Shown here: in pieces, positions 32,897 to 41,806 of the stretch
How positions within the stretch are numbered: the first letter of the stretch is position 1
Layout: each line of letters opens with the position of its first letter
Origin: Enterococcus silesiacus
GTDB taxonomy: Bacteria; Bacillota; Bacilli; Lactobacillales; Enterococcaceae
Length of the DNA stretch: 64,000 bases
NCBI GenBank assembly: GCA_001465115.1
Contig: CP013614.1
Span: forward strand, 2,666,001-2,730,000
Direction: 5' to 3'
Position numbers and translations under genes: made by a program
The notes under the pieces: model-generated
What the model saw: the letters and a program-made list of their open reading frames with translations, nothing else
Told to the model about the DNA's origin: nothing
Databases searched by the model: none

Positions 32897-32932
32897 TCAG
32901 GGATAACTCAATAAAAAGCTTGAGTTATCCCT
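32897..32932 (+). terminator. Terminator of the TPM gene
   Basis: CAGGGATAACTCAA and TTGAGTTATCCCTG pair perfectly (14 bp) around an 8-nt loop, followed by ATTTTG. Its 3' arm contains the -35 of the rpsD promoter. Confidence 0.8.
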
Positions 32933-32948
32933 GATTTTGCGCTATACT
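32920..32948 (+). promoter_or_regulatory. Promoter of rpsD nested in a terminator
   Basis: TTGAGT (32920-32925) and TATACT (32943-32948), 17 nt apart. The -35 hexamer is part of the terminator stem of the preceding gene. An alternative, TTGCGC with TAAAAT, lies about 20 nt further on. Confidence 0.6.
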
Positions 32949-32954
32949 AGTCTT

Positions 32955-33144
32955 TGTGTAAAATAATGCAGCAGAAAAATAATAGGCTCGTCAACATTTC
33001 ATTGCCTTGATTGCTTAGGCTTTCAGGTTCAACTGCGTAACCCACGGCTGCAAAGGGCGAAGGTTGAAGAATGAACTGAACGAATATGAATTTTTCAGAA
33101 GATTATTTTACTCCAAAAAACTTATTTTATTGGAGGAATTTTTA
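32955..33144 (+). promoter_or_regulatory. rpsD leader, probable S4 autoregulatory structure
   Basis: About 190 nt of untranslated leader with several pairing segments (GGCTCGTC, GCCTTGATTGCTTAGGC, GGTTCAACTGCG with CGAAGGTTGAAG) before the GGAGGAA ribosome site. In Firmicutes S4 binds a pseudoknotted leader of its own mRNA. Position and complexity fit that, but I have not matched the exact fold. Confidence 0.5.
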
Positions 33145-33756
33145 ATGTCACGTTATACAGGACCATCATGGAAAATCTCTCGTCGTCTAGGTATCTCTCT
33201 ATCAGGAACTGGTAAAGAACTAGCACGTCGCCCATACAAACCAGGACAACACGGACCAAACAGCCGTGGTAAAGTTTCTGAGTACGGTATGCAATTAACT
33301 GAAAAACAAAAATTACGTCATATGTACGGTATGAACGAACGTCAATTCGTTAACTTGTTTATTAAAGCAAGCAAGATCAAAGAAGGTAAACACGGTGTTA
33401 ACTTCATGATCTTACTAGAACAACGTTTAGATAACGTCGTTTACCGTTTAGGCCTTGCAACTACTCGTCGTCAAGCACGTCAATTAGTAAACCACGGTCA
33501 CGTTACTGTAGATGGCAAACGCGTAGATATCCCTTCATACCACGTTGAAGTGGGTCAAGTGATTTCTGTTCGTGAAAAATCTCAAAATATCGTAACTCTA
33601 AAAGAAGCTGTTGAAGCAACTGTTGGACGTCCAGCATTCGTAAGCTTTGACACTGAAAAATTAGAAGGTAGTTTCACTCGTTTACCAGAACGTGATGAAT
33701 TATACCCTGATATCGACGAAGCTCTTGTCGTTGAATACTACAACCAAAAACTTTAA
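33145..33756 (+). CDS. rpsD: 30S ribosomal protein S4
   Basis: 203 aa from the ATG at 33145 with GGAGGAA upstream; the frame upstream of it is leader. Contains [17 protein letters not shown] and the S4 RNA-binding domain ([38 protein letters not shown]). It is a primary 16S-binding protein that nucleates the 30S body. Monocistronic, as usual in Firmicutes. Confidence 0.98.
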   Translation: MSRYTGPSWKISRRLGISLSGTGKELARRPYKPGQHGPNSRGKVSEYGMQLTEKQKLRHMYGMNERQFVNLFIKASKIKEGKHGVNFMILLEQRLDNVVYRLGLATTRRQARQLVNHGHVTVDGKRVDIPSYHVEVGQVISVREKSQNIVTLKEAVEATVGRPAFVSFDTEKLEGSFTRLPERDELYPDIDEALVVEYYNQKL

Positions 33757-33764
33757 GATTCGAT

Positions 33765-33832
33765 TAGGTTGGGAGAAAAGCGCCCAGCTCCGAGAAATAA
33801 GAAGGAGTTGCGTTTCTTCCACCGTTCATCTA
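33765..33832. repeat. Interspersed repeat, internally deleted form
   Basis: Shares TAGGTTGGGA, CTCCGAGAAATAAGAAGGA and the closing TTCCACCGTT with the element at 22296-22434 but lacks its central inverted repeat. It lies just after the rpsD stop. Confidence 0.55.
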
Positions 33833-33837
33833 ATCTT

Positions 33838-33872
33838 TACAAACCTTGCTCACTTTGTTGGGCAAGGTTTTT
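33838..33872 (+). terminator. Terminator of rpsD
   Basis: AAACCTTGC and GCAAGGTTT pair around a 12-nt loop, followed by TTTTG. Confidence 0.85.
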
Positions 33873-33924
33873 TTGTACAAAAAAACAAAGATGCTGATAA
33901 TTACCTGCATCTTTGTCCCTACTA

Positions 33925-34596
33925 TTATTTTTGTTTTTCTAACACACCGTCTTTCATCACGAATACTTCATCACAAAAATCGATCAAACGTTGATCGTGA
34001 GTGACCATGATTGTCGCTTTATTTTTTTCTTTTGTTTCTCTCGCTAAAATCTTCACAACTTCAAAAGCTCGATCCGAATCCAAACTTGCTGTAGGTTCAT
34101 CTGCTAAGATAATCGATGGATCATTATACAAAGCTCGAGCAATTGCTACCCGCTGACGTTCTCCTCCAGAAATTTCATCAGGATATTTTTTCTTTAACTT
34201 CTCAATTCCTAGCTCTGTTAATAACTTGTTGACTTTATCCACATCCGTCTTTTCTTTTTTTACCTTATCCACTAAGCGTAATTGCTTTTCCACAGTTAAA
34301 AAAGGAACTAAATTTGATGCTTGTAAAATAAAGCCAATTTCAGAAAAGCGGATTTTAGAGCGTGTTTTTTCATTTTCTTGGCTAAATGCTTCATTATTTA
34401 TTTTAACTTCCCCAGTAGTCGGTGTTTGTAAGCCACCTGCCAGCGTCAAGAAGGTACTCTTTCCTGAACCACTGGGACCGATCACTGCAACAAATTGACC
34501 TTTTTCCACAGAAAAATCTGTGGATTTCAACGCTTCAATTGTCGTATCTCCATCTAAAAACTGTTTATCCACAGCTAAAAATTCAATTGCCTTCAT
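33925..34596 (-). CDS. ABC transporter ATPase, HrtA/LolD-like
   Basis: 223 aa. Walker A GPSGSGKST (38-46), Q-loop FILQASN, signature ISGGERQRVAIARAL, Walker B IILADEP, and H-loop VTHD. The short form without extra domains is typical of MacB/HrtB partners. It follows the permease with a 17-nt gap. The pair looks like the haem-efflux HrtBA or FhtBA system of Gram-positives, judged from the permease. Confidence 0.85.
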   Translation of the reverse strand: MKAIEFLAVDKQFLDGDTTIEALKSTDFSVEKGQFVAVIGPSGSGKSTFLTLAGGLQTPTTGEVKINNEAFSQENEKTRSKIRFSEIGFILQASNLVPFLTVEKQLRLVDKVKKEKTDVDKVNKLLTELGIEKLKKKYPDEISGGERQRVAIARALYNDPSIILADEPTASLDSDRAFEVVKILARETKEKNKATIMVTHDQRLIDFCDEVFVMKDGVLEKQK

Positions 34597-34613
34597 TTTA
34601 AACTAGCCCCTTT

Positions 34614-35699
34614 CTATCCAATTGCCTTCAACGGATCAATTTTAACGATTGTCCGAACCGAGAACAACGCACCTAATACCGCAATTACTAACATTATGCC
34701 CCCGATTGATAAGAAAAATAACCAATTCGTTTGAAATGGAACAGCGGTTGGCAACACAAGAGCAGTTCCCACTGTACCAAGCAAACCAAAAGTTATCCCC
34801 AAAACAGCCAAGACAAACGTTTGAACAATTACAGAGACTGCGATATAAAAACCAGAAATTCCTTGCGCTTTCATGATTCCAAAAATCGTTGCTTTTTGCA
34901 TGGTCAAGACATAGATGAAAATGCCTATTACAATCGCTGCAATTACGATCAAAAAGCCGATCATAAAGCCAAATGTCAATACTTGAGCGCTATATCCTGG
35001 CAATTCATTGATGAATTTTGTGATACTATAACGAGTTAATCCATCCTCTTTCAAATGAACGTTTTTTAGCTCTCCGTCTTTTGCACGAAAAACAATCGCA
35101 TTCACACGAGCATTTTCTGAGATATCCACTTTTTCAAAGCGAATTTGCTGAAAAGCAGCTGTGGATACATACAATACTGGTGCAACATTAAATTTAGCAT
35201 TGTCTGTAAAACCAACGACTTTAAGCTTTTTATCACTACCAGCTAATTTTATTGTATCTCCAAGTTTGATGTCATTTTCTTTTTTTAAACTGTTATCCAC
35301 AACTGTTTCATTTTCATTTGTGAATGCTTTTCCTTCAATGATATTTGGCATTAAAAATTCATCTTTATTAATACCAAAAAAGCTAGCATTGATTTTTTCA
35401 GTCTTCTTTTTGTCTAATTGGATCACAGCCGCTGTTTGACCTAATGTTGCTTTTTCTTTTGCATCGACTTCATCCATTGCCTTAATTGGAATCATCGACA
35501 TATTGATATTGGTATTCGATTCATCGGACAACACGATACCATCCGCCTGCCATTTATCCACAGCAGTGCGATTATCTTCAGCCAAACCATACGCTAAGCC
35601 TGTTAAAAAGAAAACTAAATAAGAAATCAAAAACATCACACTAATAATCAGTGCATAGCGCAATTTTGAGCGGGTTATTTCATTCCATGCTAAAAACAT
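34614..35699 (-). CDS. FtsX-fold ABC permease, HrtB-like (haem efflux?)
   Basis: 361 aa. N-terminal helix with RYALIISVMFLISYLVFFLT, an extracellular MacB-like domain (about 40-230, containing GIVLSDESNTNINMSMIP), then three C-terminal helices, ending KIDPLKAIG. The N-terminal block closely follows that of HrtB proteins of staphylococci and lactococci. HrtBA expels excess haem from the membrane. A TetR-type regulator would be expected nearby but none is here; a palindrome lies over the likely transcription start. Confidence 0.8.
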   Translation of the reverse strand: MFLAWNEITRSKLRYALIISVMFLISYLVFFLTGLAYGLAEDNRTAVDKWQADGIVLSDESNTNINMSMIPIKAMDEVDAKEKATLGQTAAVIQLDKKKTEKINASFFGINKDEFLMPNIIEGKAFTNENETVVDNSLKKENDIKLGDTIKLAGSDKKLKVVGFTDNAKFNVAPVLYVSTAAFQQIRFEKVDISENARVNAIVFRAKDGELKNVHLKEDGLTRYSITKFINELPGYSAQVLTFGFMIGFLIVIAAIVIGIFIYVLTMQKATIFGIMKAQGISGFYIAVSVIVQTFVLAVLGITFGLLGTVGTALVLPTAVPFQTNWLFFLSIGGIMLVIAVLGALFSVRTIVKIDPLKAIG

Positions 35700-35713
35700 A
35701 TTCCATCCTCCTC

Positions 35714-35745
35714 CTTATCAATCGATAAGTTCCATAAAAAGTATA
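35714..35745 (-). promoter_or_regulatory. Promoter -10 and palindromic operator of the HrtBA-like pair
   Basis: CTTATC and GATAAG (35714-35719, 35724-35729) form a perfect 6-4-6 palindrome just downstream of a TATACT -10 (35745-35740, reverse strand; TTGTTG is 17 nt further up). This placement fits a repressor site. The bound regulator is not in the window. Confidence 0.45.
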
Positions 35746-35883
35746 GCAAAATTTAGAACTGACAACAAAATATCTGCTTCAATCATTCTCTAAAAAAATC
35801 CCCAAATTCGTCTATATTTCTTCTTATTTCTCAAAATTATTCTGATATACTAAAAGAAACAATAAGTTAAAAGGAGTTTATTT

Positions 35884-36429
35884 ATGAAAAAAAAACACGG
35901 TACGCTTTATACGGTAATGCAGTTTTCAATGATTTTGTTGTTTGCACTTTTTTTAAGAACATTTGTTTTAACACCTGTGGAAGTTATTGGCATTTCAATG
36001 GAACCAACTTATCATGAGTCTGATCGTCTATGGCAGACGTCTTTAGTTAGTCCAAAACGGTTTGATGTCGCTACATTTCCTAGTCCACGAGATGGAAAAC
36101 GAATTGTGAAGCGCGTTGTTGGCTTACCTGGTGATACGATTCGGATGGAAAATGATCAGTTGTATATCAATGATAAAAAATATGACGAACCTTATTTAGA
36201 TGAATTTAAAGCAGCATTAACAGATGGTCTGCCTTTAACTGACGATTTTACTTTGGAAAATAGTGCAACAGGCCCTGCCACTGTTGTTCCTGAAGGGAAA
36301 TACTTCGTGTTGGGAGATAACCGTCGCAAGACAGATGATAGTCGTTTATTTGGTTTTGTGGATAAAGAAGATATTGTCGGTGTGGTTTATTTCCGATATT
36401 ATCCGTTGAATAAGATTGGCGTGCAGTGA
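35884..36429 (+). CDS. lepB: Signal peptidase I
   Basis: 181 aa. One N-terminal membrane helix (10-30), then the S26 catalytic motifs: Ser38 in GISMEPTYHESDRLW and Lys76 in RIVKRVVGLPGDTI, with the later GDNRRKTDDSR box. It cleaves signal peptides on the outer membrane face. The ATG follows AAGGAG. Monocistronic, ended by a strong shared terminator. Confidence 0.95.
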   Translation: MKKKHGTLYTVMQFSMILLFALFLRTFVLTPVEVIGISMEPTYHESDRLWQTSLVSPKRFDVATFPSPRDGKRIVKRVVGLPGDTIRMENDQLYINDKKYDEPYLDEFKAALTDGLPLTDDFTLENSATGPATVVPEGKYFVLGDNRRKTDDSRLFGFVDKEDIVGVVYFRYYPLNKIGVQ

Positions 36430-36475
36430 AAAAATAGGTAGTCGACTTTAAAAATACAGTCGACTACCTATTTTT
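36430..36475. terminator. Bidirectional terminator between lepB and yktB
   Basis: Perfect 18-bp stem (36430-36447 with 36458-36475), arms beginning AAAAATAGG and ending CCTATTTTT. It serves both converging genes. Confidence 0.9.
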
Positions 36476-37088
36476 ACTGTTTTTCCGCTGCAAGTTTATA
36501 CAGCGGAATTAATTCTTCATACGTCTTCAACATATAGTCACGCGCTTTTTCAGGATCATTCAACAAAACATCCGTTTTTCTAATGATCCGTCCGATTTGA
36601 AACTCGCCCTTTTTCACATCACGAAAACGTGTCAGATGTTTCTCTAAATCGGCTTCATTCAACCGTTCGATCTCATGCTGTGTGTGATCGATCGACAGGT
36701 AAAAATCATCATCTAGTTGCTCAAATAATGCTTGATTGTCTAAAAAAGCTTGAGCAATTTCCTTTTCATTTTTGGGATTATCGATCAGTGATAACCACAT
36801 GAAAAGATAGTCCGGCCAAATTCCTAATTGAAAATGAGCTTCCATTTTATAGCCGCGTTTTTTCTGGCTTAATGCTGACCATGTATTTTCTGGTGGATAA
36901 ACCGTTCTACGGCGATGTTGGGCAATATGCACAAAAAACTCCGTTTCTAGTTGCTCCCCTAATTTCTCAGCAAAATAATCATCTAATTCTTGAAATTTTG
37001 GTTGGATCGTCGAACGAATACCAGCCATTCTTGGTTCTAATCCTGCTATTGTAAAAACCTCAAAATCTTTTTCAGTAAACATTAACAT
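36474..37088 (-). CDS. YktB family protein (DUF1054/UPF0637)
   Basis: 204 aa. Matches the YktB pattern: FTEKDFEVFTIAGLEPRMAG, FFVHIAQHRRRTVYPPENTW, SQKKRGYKMEAHFQLGIWPD, and FLSIDHTQHEIERL-like YLSIDHTQHEIERLN. The structure of the family is known but its function is not. The GGAG site lies 10 nt upstream of the ATG. The stop is formed within the shared terminator. Confidence 0.88.
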   Translation of the reverse strand: MLMFTEKDFEVFTIAGLEPRMAGIRSTIQPKFQELDDYFAEKLGEQLETEFFVHIAQHRRRTVYPPENTWSALSQKKRGYKMEAHFQLGIWPDYLFMWLSLIDNPKNEKEIAQAFLDNQALFEQLDDDFYLSIDHTQHEIERLNEADLEKHLTRFRDVKKGEFQIGRIIRKTDVLLNDPEKARDYMLKTYEELIPLYKLAAEKQ

Positions 37089-37120
37089 GTATTCTATTCT
37101 CCTCTGAGCAGTTCTGTAGT

Positions 37121-37690
37121 TTAATTATGCCGATTTTGCCATTCCTCTAAAGTGATGCCGCGAATAATATCTGTAACGACTTTTCCTTTCCACATTCGAG
37201 CATTCGGGATATTCCCTTCGATCTTCATACCGATTTTCTCCATCACACGACCTGACTTAGGATTATCGATATCGTGGGTTGCAAAAATCCGCATCAATTG
37301 TAGCTCTTCAAAGCCTAAACGAAGCAATTCATGCGCCGCTTCTGGTACATAGCCTTGCCCCCAAGATGACTTGTTTAGAGAATAGCCGATTTCAGCAATA
37401 TTGTGCTGATCGACCACACGTAAATCGATCGTTCCGATAAATTTACCCGTTGCTTTTAACTCGATACCATATTTTCCAAGTGGCGCTGCCATGAAATAGT
37501 TTGCAATGCTTTCTTTCGTGTCTTTAAAAGACTGATGGATTGGGAAAACATAGGTGACGGTTTCTTCATCAGATGCATATTCGTGCATATCATTCGCGTC
37601 ACTTAACGTTACAGGACGCAGCTTTAAACGTTCGGTTTCTAAATATTGGTTCTCTGCAAAAATCAAATTACGATTGATGACAATTTCCAT
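37121..37690 (-). CDS. GNAT acetyltransferase, RimJ/RimL type
   Basis: 189 aa. N-terminal LETERLKLRPVTLSDANDM, the acetyl-CoA loop region SLNKSSWGQGYVPEAAHELL (motif A, here W-G-Q-G-Y), and FATHDIDNPKSGRVMEKIGM. This is the RimJ/RimL-like subgroup that acetylates N-terminal amines or small molecules. It is separate from the trp operon (transcribed the same way, 80 nt downstream). Substrate unknown. Confidence 0.88.
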   Translation of the reverse strand: MEIVINRNLIFAENQYLETERLKLRPVTLSDANDMHEYASDEETVTYVFPIHQSFKDTKESIANYFMAAPLGKYGIELKATGKFIGTIDLRVVDQHNIAEIGYSLNKSSWGQGYVPEAAHELLRLGFEELQLMRIFATHDIDNPKSGRVMEKIGMKIEGNIPNARMWKGKVVTDIIRGITLEEWQNRHN

Positions 37691-37772
37691 AAGTCCACCT
37701 ACTTTTCATACTACTTTACCGAAAGAATTGCTCTGAGGCAAGGGGGAAAATGAAAAAATAAGAAATCTAAAA

Positions 37773-38540
37773 TTAGTTACTGACTGCTTCTTTGATAAAG
37801 GCACTGACTTCTGTTTGTTTCCCTTCACTAAGCAGTTGAACAATTTTGCTACCTACAATCACGCCAGCGCAGCTTTTTCTGAAACGATCAACGTGTTCCT
37901 TAGAAGAAACACCAAATCCTGCAAGAACGGGCTTATCACTGACTTGTTGAATATAAGCTAAATGTTCATCCAACGTTTCTTGATACTTTCGCCCGATTCC
38001 TGTTACACCATTAACAGCCACTGCGTATATGAACCCCTCTCCCGCTGCCGTTAATTCTATGATTCGTTCCCTAGGTGTTGTCAACGCAATCAGTGGAATC
38101 AAGGAAATATCACTTTCTTTTAATAATGGTGTTAATAAGGTTTGATGCTCATAAGGCAAATCTGGAATGATCAACCCTAAAACATTGGTTTTTGCTAAGT
38201 CTCGAATAAATTCTTCTAAGCCATAGCTAAAAATTGGATTGAAATACGTCATGATTACTAAAGGCGTTGGGGTTTCGATATGTTTTAACTGTTGGATTAT
38301 TTTTCTTAGCGTGACATTATTTTCTAATGCTCTTAGGCCAGCCGCTTGAATGACAGGACCATCTGCCACTGGATCTGAAAATGGAATCCCTAATTCAATA
38401 GCGCTGGCTCCTGCTTCTGTTAATAATCGAATTTCATCGGCTAACTGATCTAAGCCTTGGGCACCAGCCATAATATAAGGCACGAAAATCGTTTCATTGT
38501 CTTGTTGTTTTTGCTTTAGTTGTCTCGTTAATGATTTCAT
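37773..38540 (-). CDS. trpA: Tryptophan synthase alpha chain
   Basis: 255 aa TIM barrel. Contains LGIPFSDPVADGPVIQ with the catalytic Asp, MTYFNPIFSYG, IIPDLPYEHQ with the second conserved acidic position, and AGFGVSSKEHV. It cleaves indole-3-glycerol phosphate and passes indole to TrpB. Its ATG overlaps the trpB stop (TAATG). Last gene of the operon. Confidence 0.97.
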   Translation of the reverse strand: MKSLTRQLKQKQQDNETIFVPYIMAGAQGLDQLADEIRLLTEAGASAIELGIPFSDPVADGPVIQAAGLRALENNVTLRKIIQQLKHIETPTPLVIMTYFNPIFSYGLEEFIRDLAKTNVLGLIIPDLPYEHQTLLTPLLKESDISLIPLIALTTPRERIIELTAAGEGFIYAVAVNGVTGIGRKYQETLDEHLAYIQQVSDKPVLAGFGVSSKEHVDRFRKSCAGVIVGSKIVQLLSEGKQTEVSAFIKEAVSN

Positions 38541-39730
38541 TACGCATCCTCCTGTTCAAATAACTCTTTGATTTGCTGGACATCTTTATCTCCGCGCCCT
38601 GAAAGACAAACGATGATTTGCTTATCTGATCCAAGTTCTTTTGCGACTTTTAGCGCATGACTAATAGCATGGGCACTTTCTAAAGCTGGTATGATCCCTT
38701 CTGTTTGGCATAAAATTTTAAACGCATCCAACGCTTCTTGGTCGGTCACTGACTCATAGCTTGCTCTTTGTATTTCGTTTAAATGACAGTGTTCCGGTCC
38801 AAGTCCTGGATAATCTAAGCCAGCTGAAATCGAAAAAGCTTCTAAAATTTGCCCATCATCATCTTGAAGCAGCTTCATCATTGCGCCATGAAGGACACCC
38901 GTCCTCCCTTTATTGATCGATGCGGCATGAGCTTCTGTGTCTAATCCTAAACCAGCTGCCTCAACACCAATCAGTGCAACATTATCATTGATGAACGGAT
39001 AGAAAATCCCCATCGCATTACTACCGCCGCCGACACACGCAATAACTGCATCTGGTAATTTATTTTCCACTTCTAAAAACTGACGCCTAGCCTCGATTCC
39101 GATAATACTTTGATAATCTCGCACAATTTCAGGAAACGGATGCGGCCCTAAGACAGAGCCCATTACATAATGCGTATCTTCAACATTTGCAACCCAAAAA
39201 CGCAGTGCTTCGTTAACGGCATCTTTTAGCGTTTTACTACCAGAAGTCACACTTTCAACTTTCGCCCCTAACAATTCCATCCGAAAAACATTCAGTGACT
39301 GGCGAGCCACATCGACTGCTCCCATAAAAATCGTACATTCCATTCCGAATAAAGCCGCAACTGTAGCGGTTGCCACACCATGTTGTCCCGCTCCTGTTTC
39401 AGCGACGACTTTTTTCTTCCCCATTTTTTTTGCTAATAAAATTTGTCCGATCGTGTTATTGATTTTATGAGCACCAGTGTGATTCAAATCTTCTCTTTTT
39501 AAATAAATCTTAGCACCACCTGCATAGTCTGTTAAACGTTCCGCAAAGTACAATGGATTTTCTCGTCCTACGTATTGTTTTAAATAGTAATTCAGCTCAC
39601 TTTGAAATGCTTCATCTGTCTTTGATGCTGCATAAACATCCTCTAATTCCTTAACCGCATACATCAATGTCTCAGGAACAAATTGACCACCGAAATCTCC
39701 ATAAAATCCTTCAGTTGGTTGATTATACAT
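38540..39730 (-). CDS. trpB: Tryptophan synthase beta chain
   Basis: 396 aa, type 1 TrpB. PLP lysine within [15 protein letters not shown], glycine-rich phosphate site [12 protein letters not shown], and [13 protein letters not shown]. It joins indole and serine. The upstream gap to trpF (729 nt) is filled by six hairpin repeats, so trpBA translation or mRNA stability may be uncoupled from trpEGDCF. Confidence 0.97.
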   Translation of the reverse strand: MYNQPTEGFYGDFGGQFVPETLMYAVKELEDVYAASKTDEAFQSELNYYLKQYVGRENPLYFAERLTDYAGGAKIYLKREDLNHTGAHKINNTIGQILLAKKMGKKKVVAETGAGQHGVATATVAALFGMECTIFMGAVDVARQSLNVFRMELLGAKVESVTSGSKTLKDAVNEALRFWVANVEDTHYVMGSVLGPHPFPEIVRDYQSIIGIEARRQFLEVENKLPDAVIACVGGGSNAMGIFYPFINDNVALIGVEAAGLGLDTEAHAASINKGRTGVLHGAMMKLLQDDDGQILEAFSISAGLDYPGLGPEHCHLNEIQRASYESVTDQEALDAFKILCQTEGIIPALESAHAISHALKVAKELGSDKQIIVCLSGRGDKDVQQIKELFEQEDA

Positions 39731-39745
39731 AATTTTCCTCCTTGT

Positions 39746-40460
39746 AATAAAAGCTGAATGAGCCGCTTAGTATCGACGAAAAATAGGAAAACATGAAAGT
39801 GGTGCTTTTTACCACATTCATGTTTTATCTTTTTTCCGAGATACTGGCTCATGAAGCTAGATAATAATAAAAGCTGAATGGGCTCGTTTTGGTTCGACAA
39901 GAAAATAGGAAAAATTGACTGTGACGTTCTTTGTCACTTTCCATTTTTATCTTTTCCTCGAGAACCTAGCCCATGAAGCTAGATAATATAAAAGCGTAGC
40001 GGGCTCGTTTAGCCTTGACTGAAAAATAGGAAAATATGTTTGTGACGCTTTTTGTCACAGGCAGATTTTATCTTTTTTCCGAAAGGCTAGCCCGTAAAGC
40101 TAGATAATAATAAAAGCTGAATGGGCTCGTTTTGGTTCGACAAGAAAATAGGAAAAATTGACTGTGACGTTCTTTGTCACTTTCCATTTTTATCTTTTTC
40201 TCGAGAACCTAGCCCATGAAGCTAGATAATATAAAAGCTGAATGAGCCGCTTAGTATCGACGAAAAATAGGAAAACATGAAAGTGGTCCTCTTTACCACA
40301 TTCAGATTTTATCTTTTTTCCGAAAGGCTAGCCCGTAAAGCTAGATAATATAAAAGCTGAATGGGCCGCTTAGTATCGACGAAAAATAGGAAAACATGAA
40401 AGTGGTCCTCTTTACCACATTCAGGTTTTATCTTTTTTCCGAGATACTGACTCATAAAGC
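39746..40460. repeat. Array of six ~120-bp imperfect-palindrome repeats between trpF and trpB
   Basis: Six head-to-tail units begin near 39746, 39867, 39990, 40110, 40231 and 40350. Each starts ATAAAAGC, folds into a long hairpin (outer arm AGCTGAATGAGCC with GGCTCATGAAGCT; middle arm AATAGGAAAACATG with CATGTTTTATCTTTTTTCC; a tip such as GTGGT/ACCAC or GTGAC/GTCAC) and ends AGCTAGATAAT. Units fall into variants whose arms differ but still pair. The fifth has the left arm of one variant and the right arm of another. No coding sequence. Confidence 0.9.
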
Positions 40461-41050
40461 TAAGTAACTTTCTTTAGAAAAGCAATGATTTTTTCAGGAT
40501 CTTTTACGCCATTTGTCTCTACTCCACTGGACACGTCAACGGCGTAAGGATTGAATCTTCGCTTAGCTTGCAGAACATTTTCAGTAGTTAAGCCTCCTGC
40601 AATAATTATTTTTCTATTTTTAATGAGGCTCGTATCTAATTGCTGCCAATCAAAGACTTGACCGTTACCACCGACAAACTCCTGTGGTGGTGCATCAAAA
40701 AGCAGAAAATCTGTCTCTGGTTCTTGTCTAAGGGTTTCTTGTATTGCCTTATTAACAGGTATTGCCCGAATGACTGGAACTGACAATTTTTCTGTCATTA
40801 AAATACCATGGATCTGCACGATATCAAGATTAGCTTGCTGAATGACGGTTTCAACTTCTGCATAACTAGGCGAAACAAAGACCCCAACTTTTTTAACTTC
40901 TTTTGGTACATTTCTCGTGATTTCTTTTGCTTTTTCAGGTGTAATTTGACGTTTACTCTCTGCAAAAACAAAGCCAAGATAATCTGCACCAAAGTTCACT
41001 GCTAAATCAACGTGTTCTTTCGTTTTTAATCCGCAAATTTTGACTTTCAT
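40460..41050 (-). CDS. trpF: Phosphoribosylanthranilate isomerase
   Basis: 196 aa. N-terminal VKICGLKTKEHVDLAVNFGA with the catalytic Cys, GFVFAESKRQITPEKA, and IIAGGLTTENV followed by AVDVSSGVET. It performs the Amadori step after TrpD. Its ATG overlaps the trpC stop by 4 nt (ATGA). The stop lies at the edge of the repeat array. Confidence 0.96.
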   Translation of the reverse strand: MKVKICGLKTKEHVDLAVNFGADYLGFVFAESKRQITPEKAKEITRNVPKEVKKVGVFVSPSYAEVETVIQQANLDIVQIHGILMTEKLSVPVIRAIPVNKAIQETLRQEPETDFLLFDAPPQEFVGGNGQVFDWQQLDTSLIKNRKIIIAGGLTTENVLQAKRRFNPYAVDVSSGVETNGVKDPEKIIAFLKKVT

Positions 41051-41805
41051 CGCAAAACCTGCAATTCTTTGACCTTTTCTTTAGGATCATTGGTTTTCAT
41101 TAATCCTTCGCCTACTAAAACGGCTTGATAATTTTCTTTTACCAGTTTGACTTGTTCAGCCGTTGAAAAACCTGATTCACTAATGTAAACCGCATCTGTT
41201 TCTTGTTTTTCACCTAGGGTTTGACTAACATCTAGCGAAACCTTAAATGTTTTCAAATTGCGATTATTCACACCGATCAGTTGCGCCGACAATTCTTCTG
41301 CGCGTCTTAGCTCTTGTTCATCATGAACTTCCACAAGTACTTCTAACCCCAGTTCAATGGCTTTTGTATATAGTTCTTTTAACTTTTGCTTAGACAATGC
41401 TGCAACGATCAATAAAACGATCGTCGCGCCAGCATTTCTTGCTCGAATAAGTTGTTTTTCATCAATGATAAAATCCTTACATAAAACTGGAATACTCACT
41501 TGTGCCGCAACTTGGCGCAGGTCTTCAATCGATCCTTTGAAGAAATGTTCGTCTGTCAATACTGAAATAGCCGTAACGCCTGCTTGCTCATAGGCTTTTG
41601 CCTGATCGATGACATTGACTGACAAATTGATTGCACCTTTAGATGGTGATGCTCGTTTGACTTCTCCAATGATATGCATTTTCTCAGGATGTTCTTTGAC
41701 TTGTTGATAAAACGAGTATGTTTCTCGCAGTGGTTGAACTATTTCTATGGGTGACTCTTTTACTTCTTGTTGTTTGGCATTGATAATTTTTTCTAGAAAA
41801 TCCAT
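41047..41805 (-). CDS. trpC: Indole-3-glycerol phosphate synthase
   Basis: 252 aa from the ATG at 41805, with AAGGAGG 9 nt upstream inside the trpD end; a TTG three codons earlier is disfavoured. Motifs: IGEVKRASPSKGAI with the catalytic Lys, VLTDEHFFKGS, VLCKDFIIDEKQL, IGVNNRNLKTF, and YISESGF. It closes the indole ring. Overlaps trpF by 4 nt. Confidence 0.96.
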   Translation of the reverse strand: MDFLEKIINAKQQEVKESPIEIVQPLRETYSFYQQVKEHPEKMHIIGEVKRASPSKGAINLSVNVIDQAKAYEQAGVTAISVLTDEHFFKGSIEDLRQVAAQVSIPVLCKDFIIDEKQLIRARNAGATIVLLIVAALSKQKLKELYTKAIELGLEVLVEVHDEQELRRAEELSAQLIGVNNRNLKTFKVSLDVSQTLGEKQETDAVYISESGFSTAEQVKLVKENYQAVLVGEGLMKTNDPKEKVKELQVLR

Positions 41806-41806
41806 C

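Noticed and set aside
34731..35439. Forward-strand frames opposite the ABC permease
   Set aside because: They are antisense shadows of a gene with clear membrane-domain coding.
39746..40460. Regular repeats suggesting a CRISPR array
   Set aside because: The ~120-bp units abut without spacers, are long imperfect palindromes and have no cas gene nearby.
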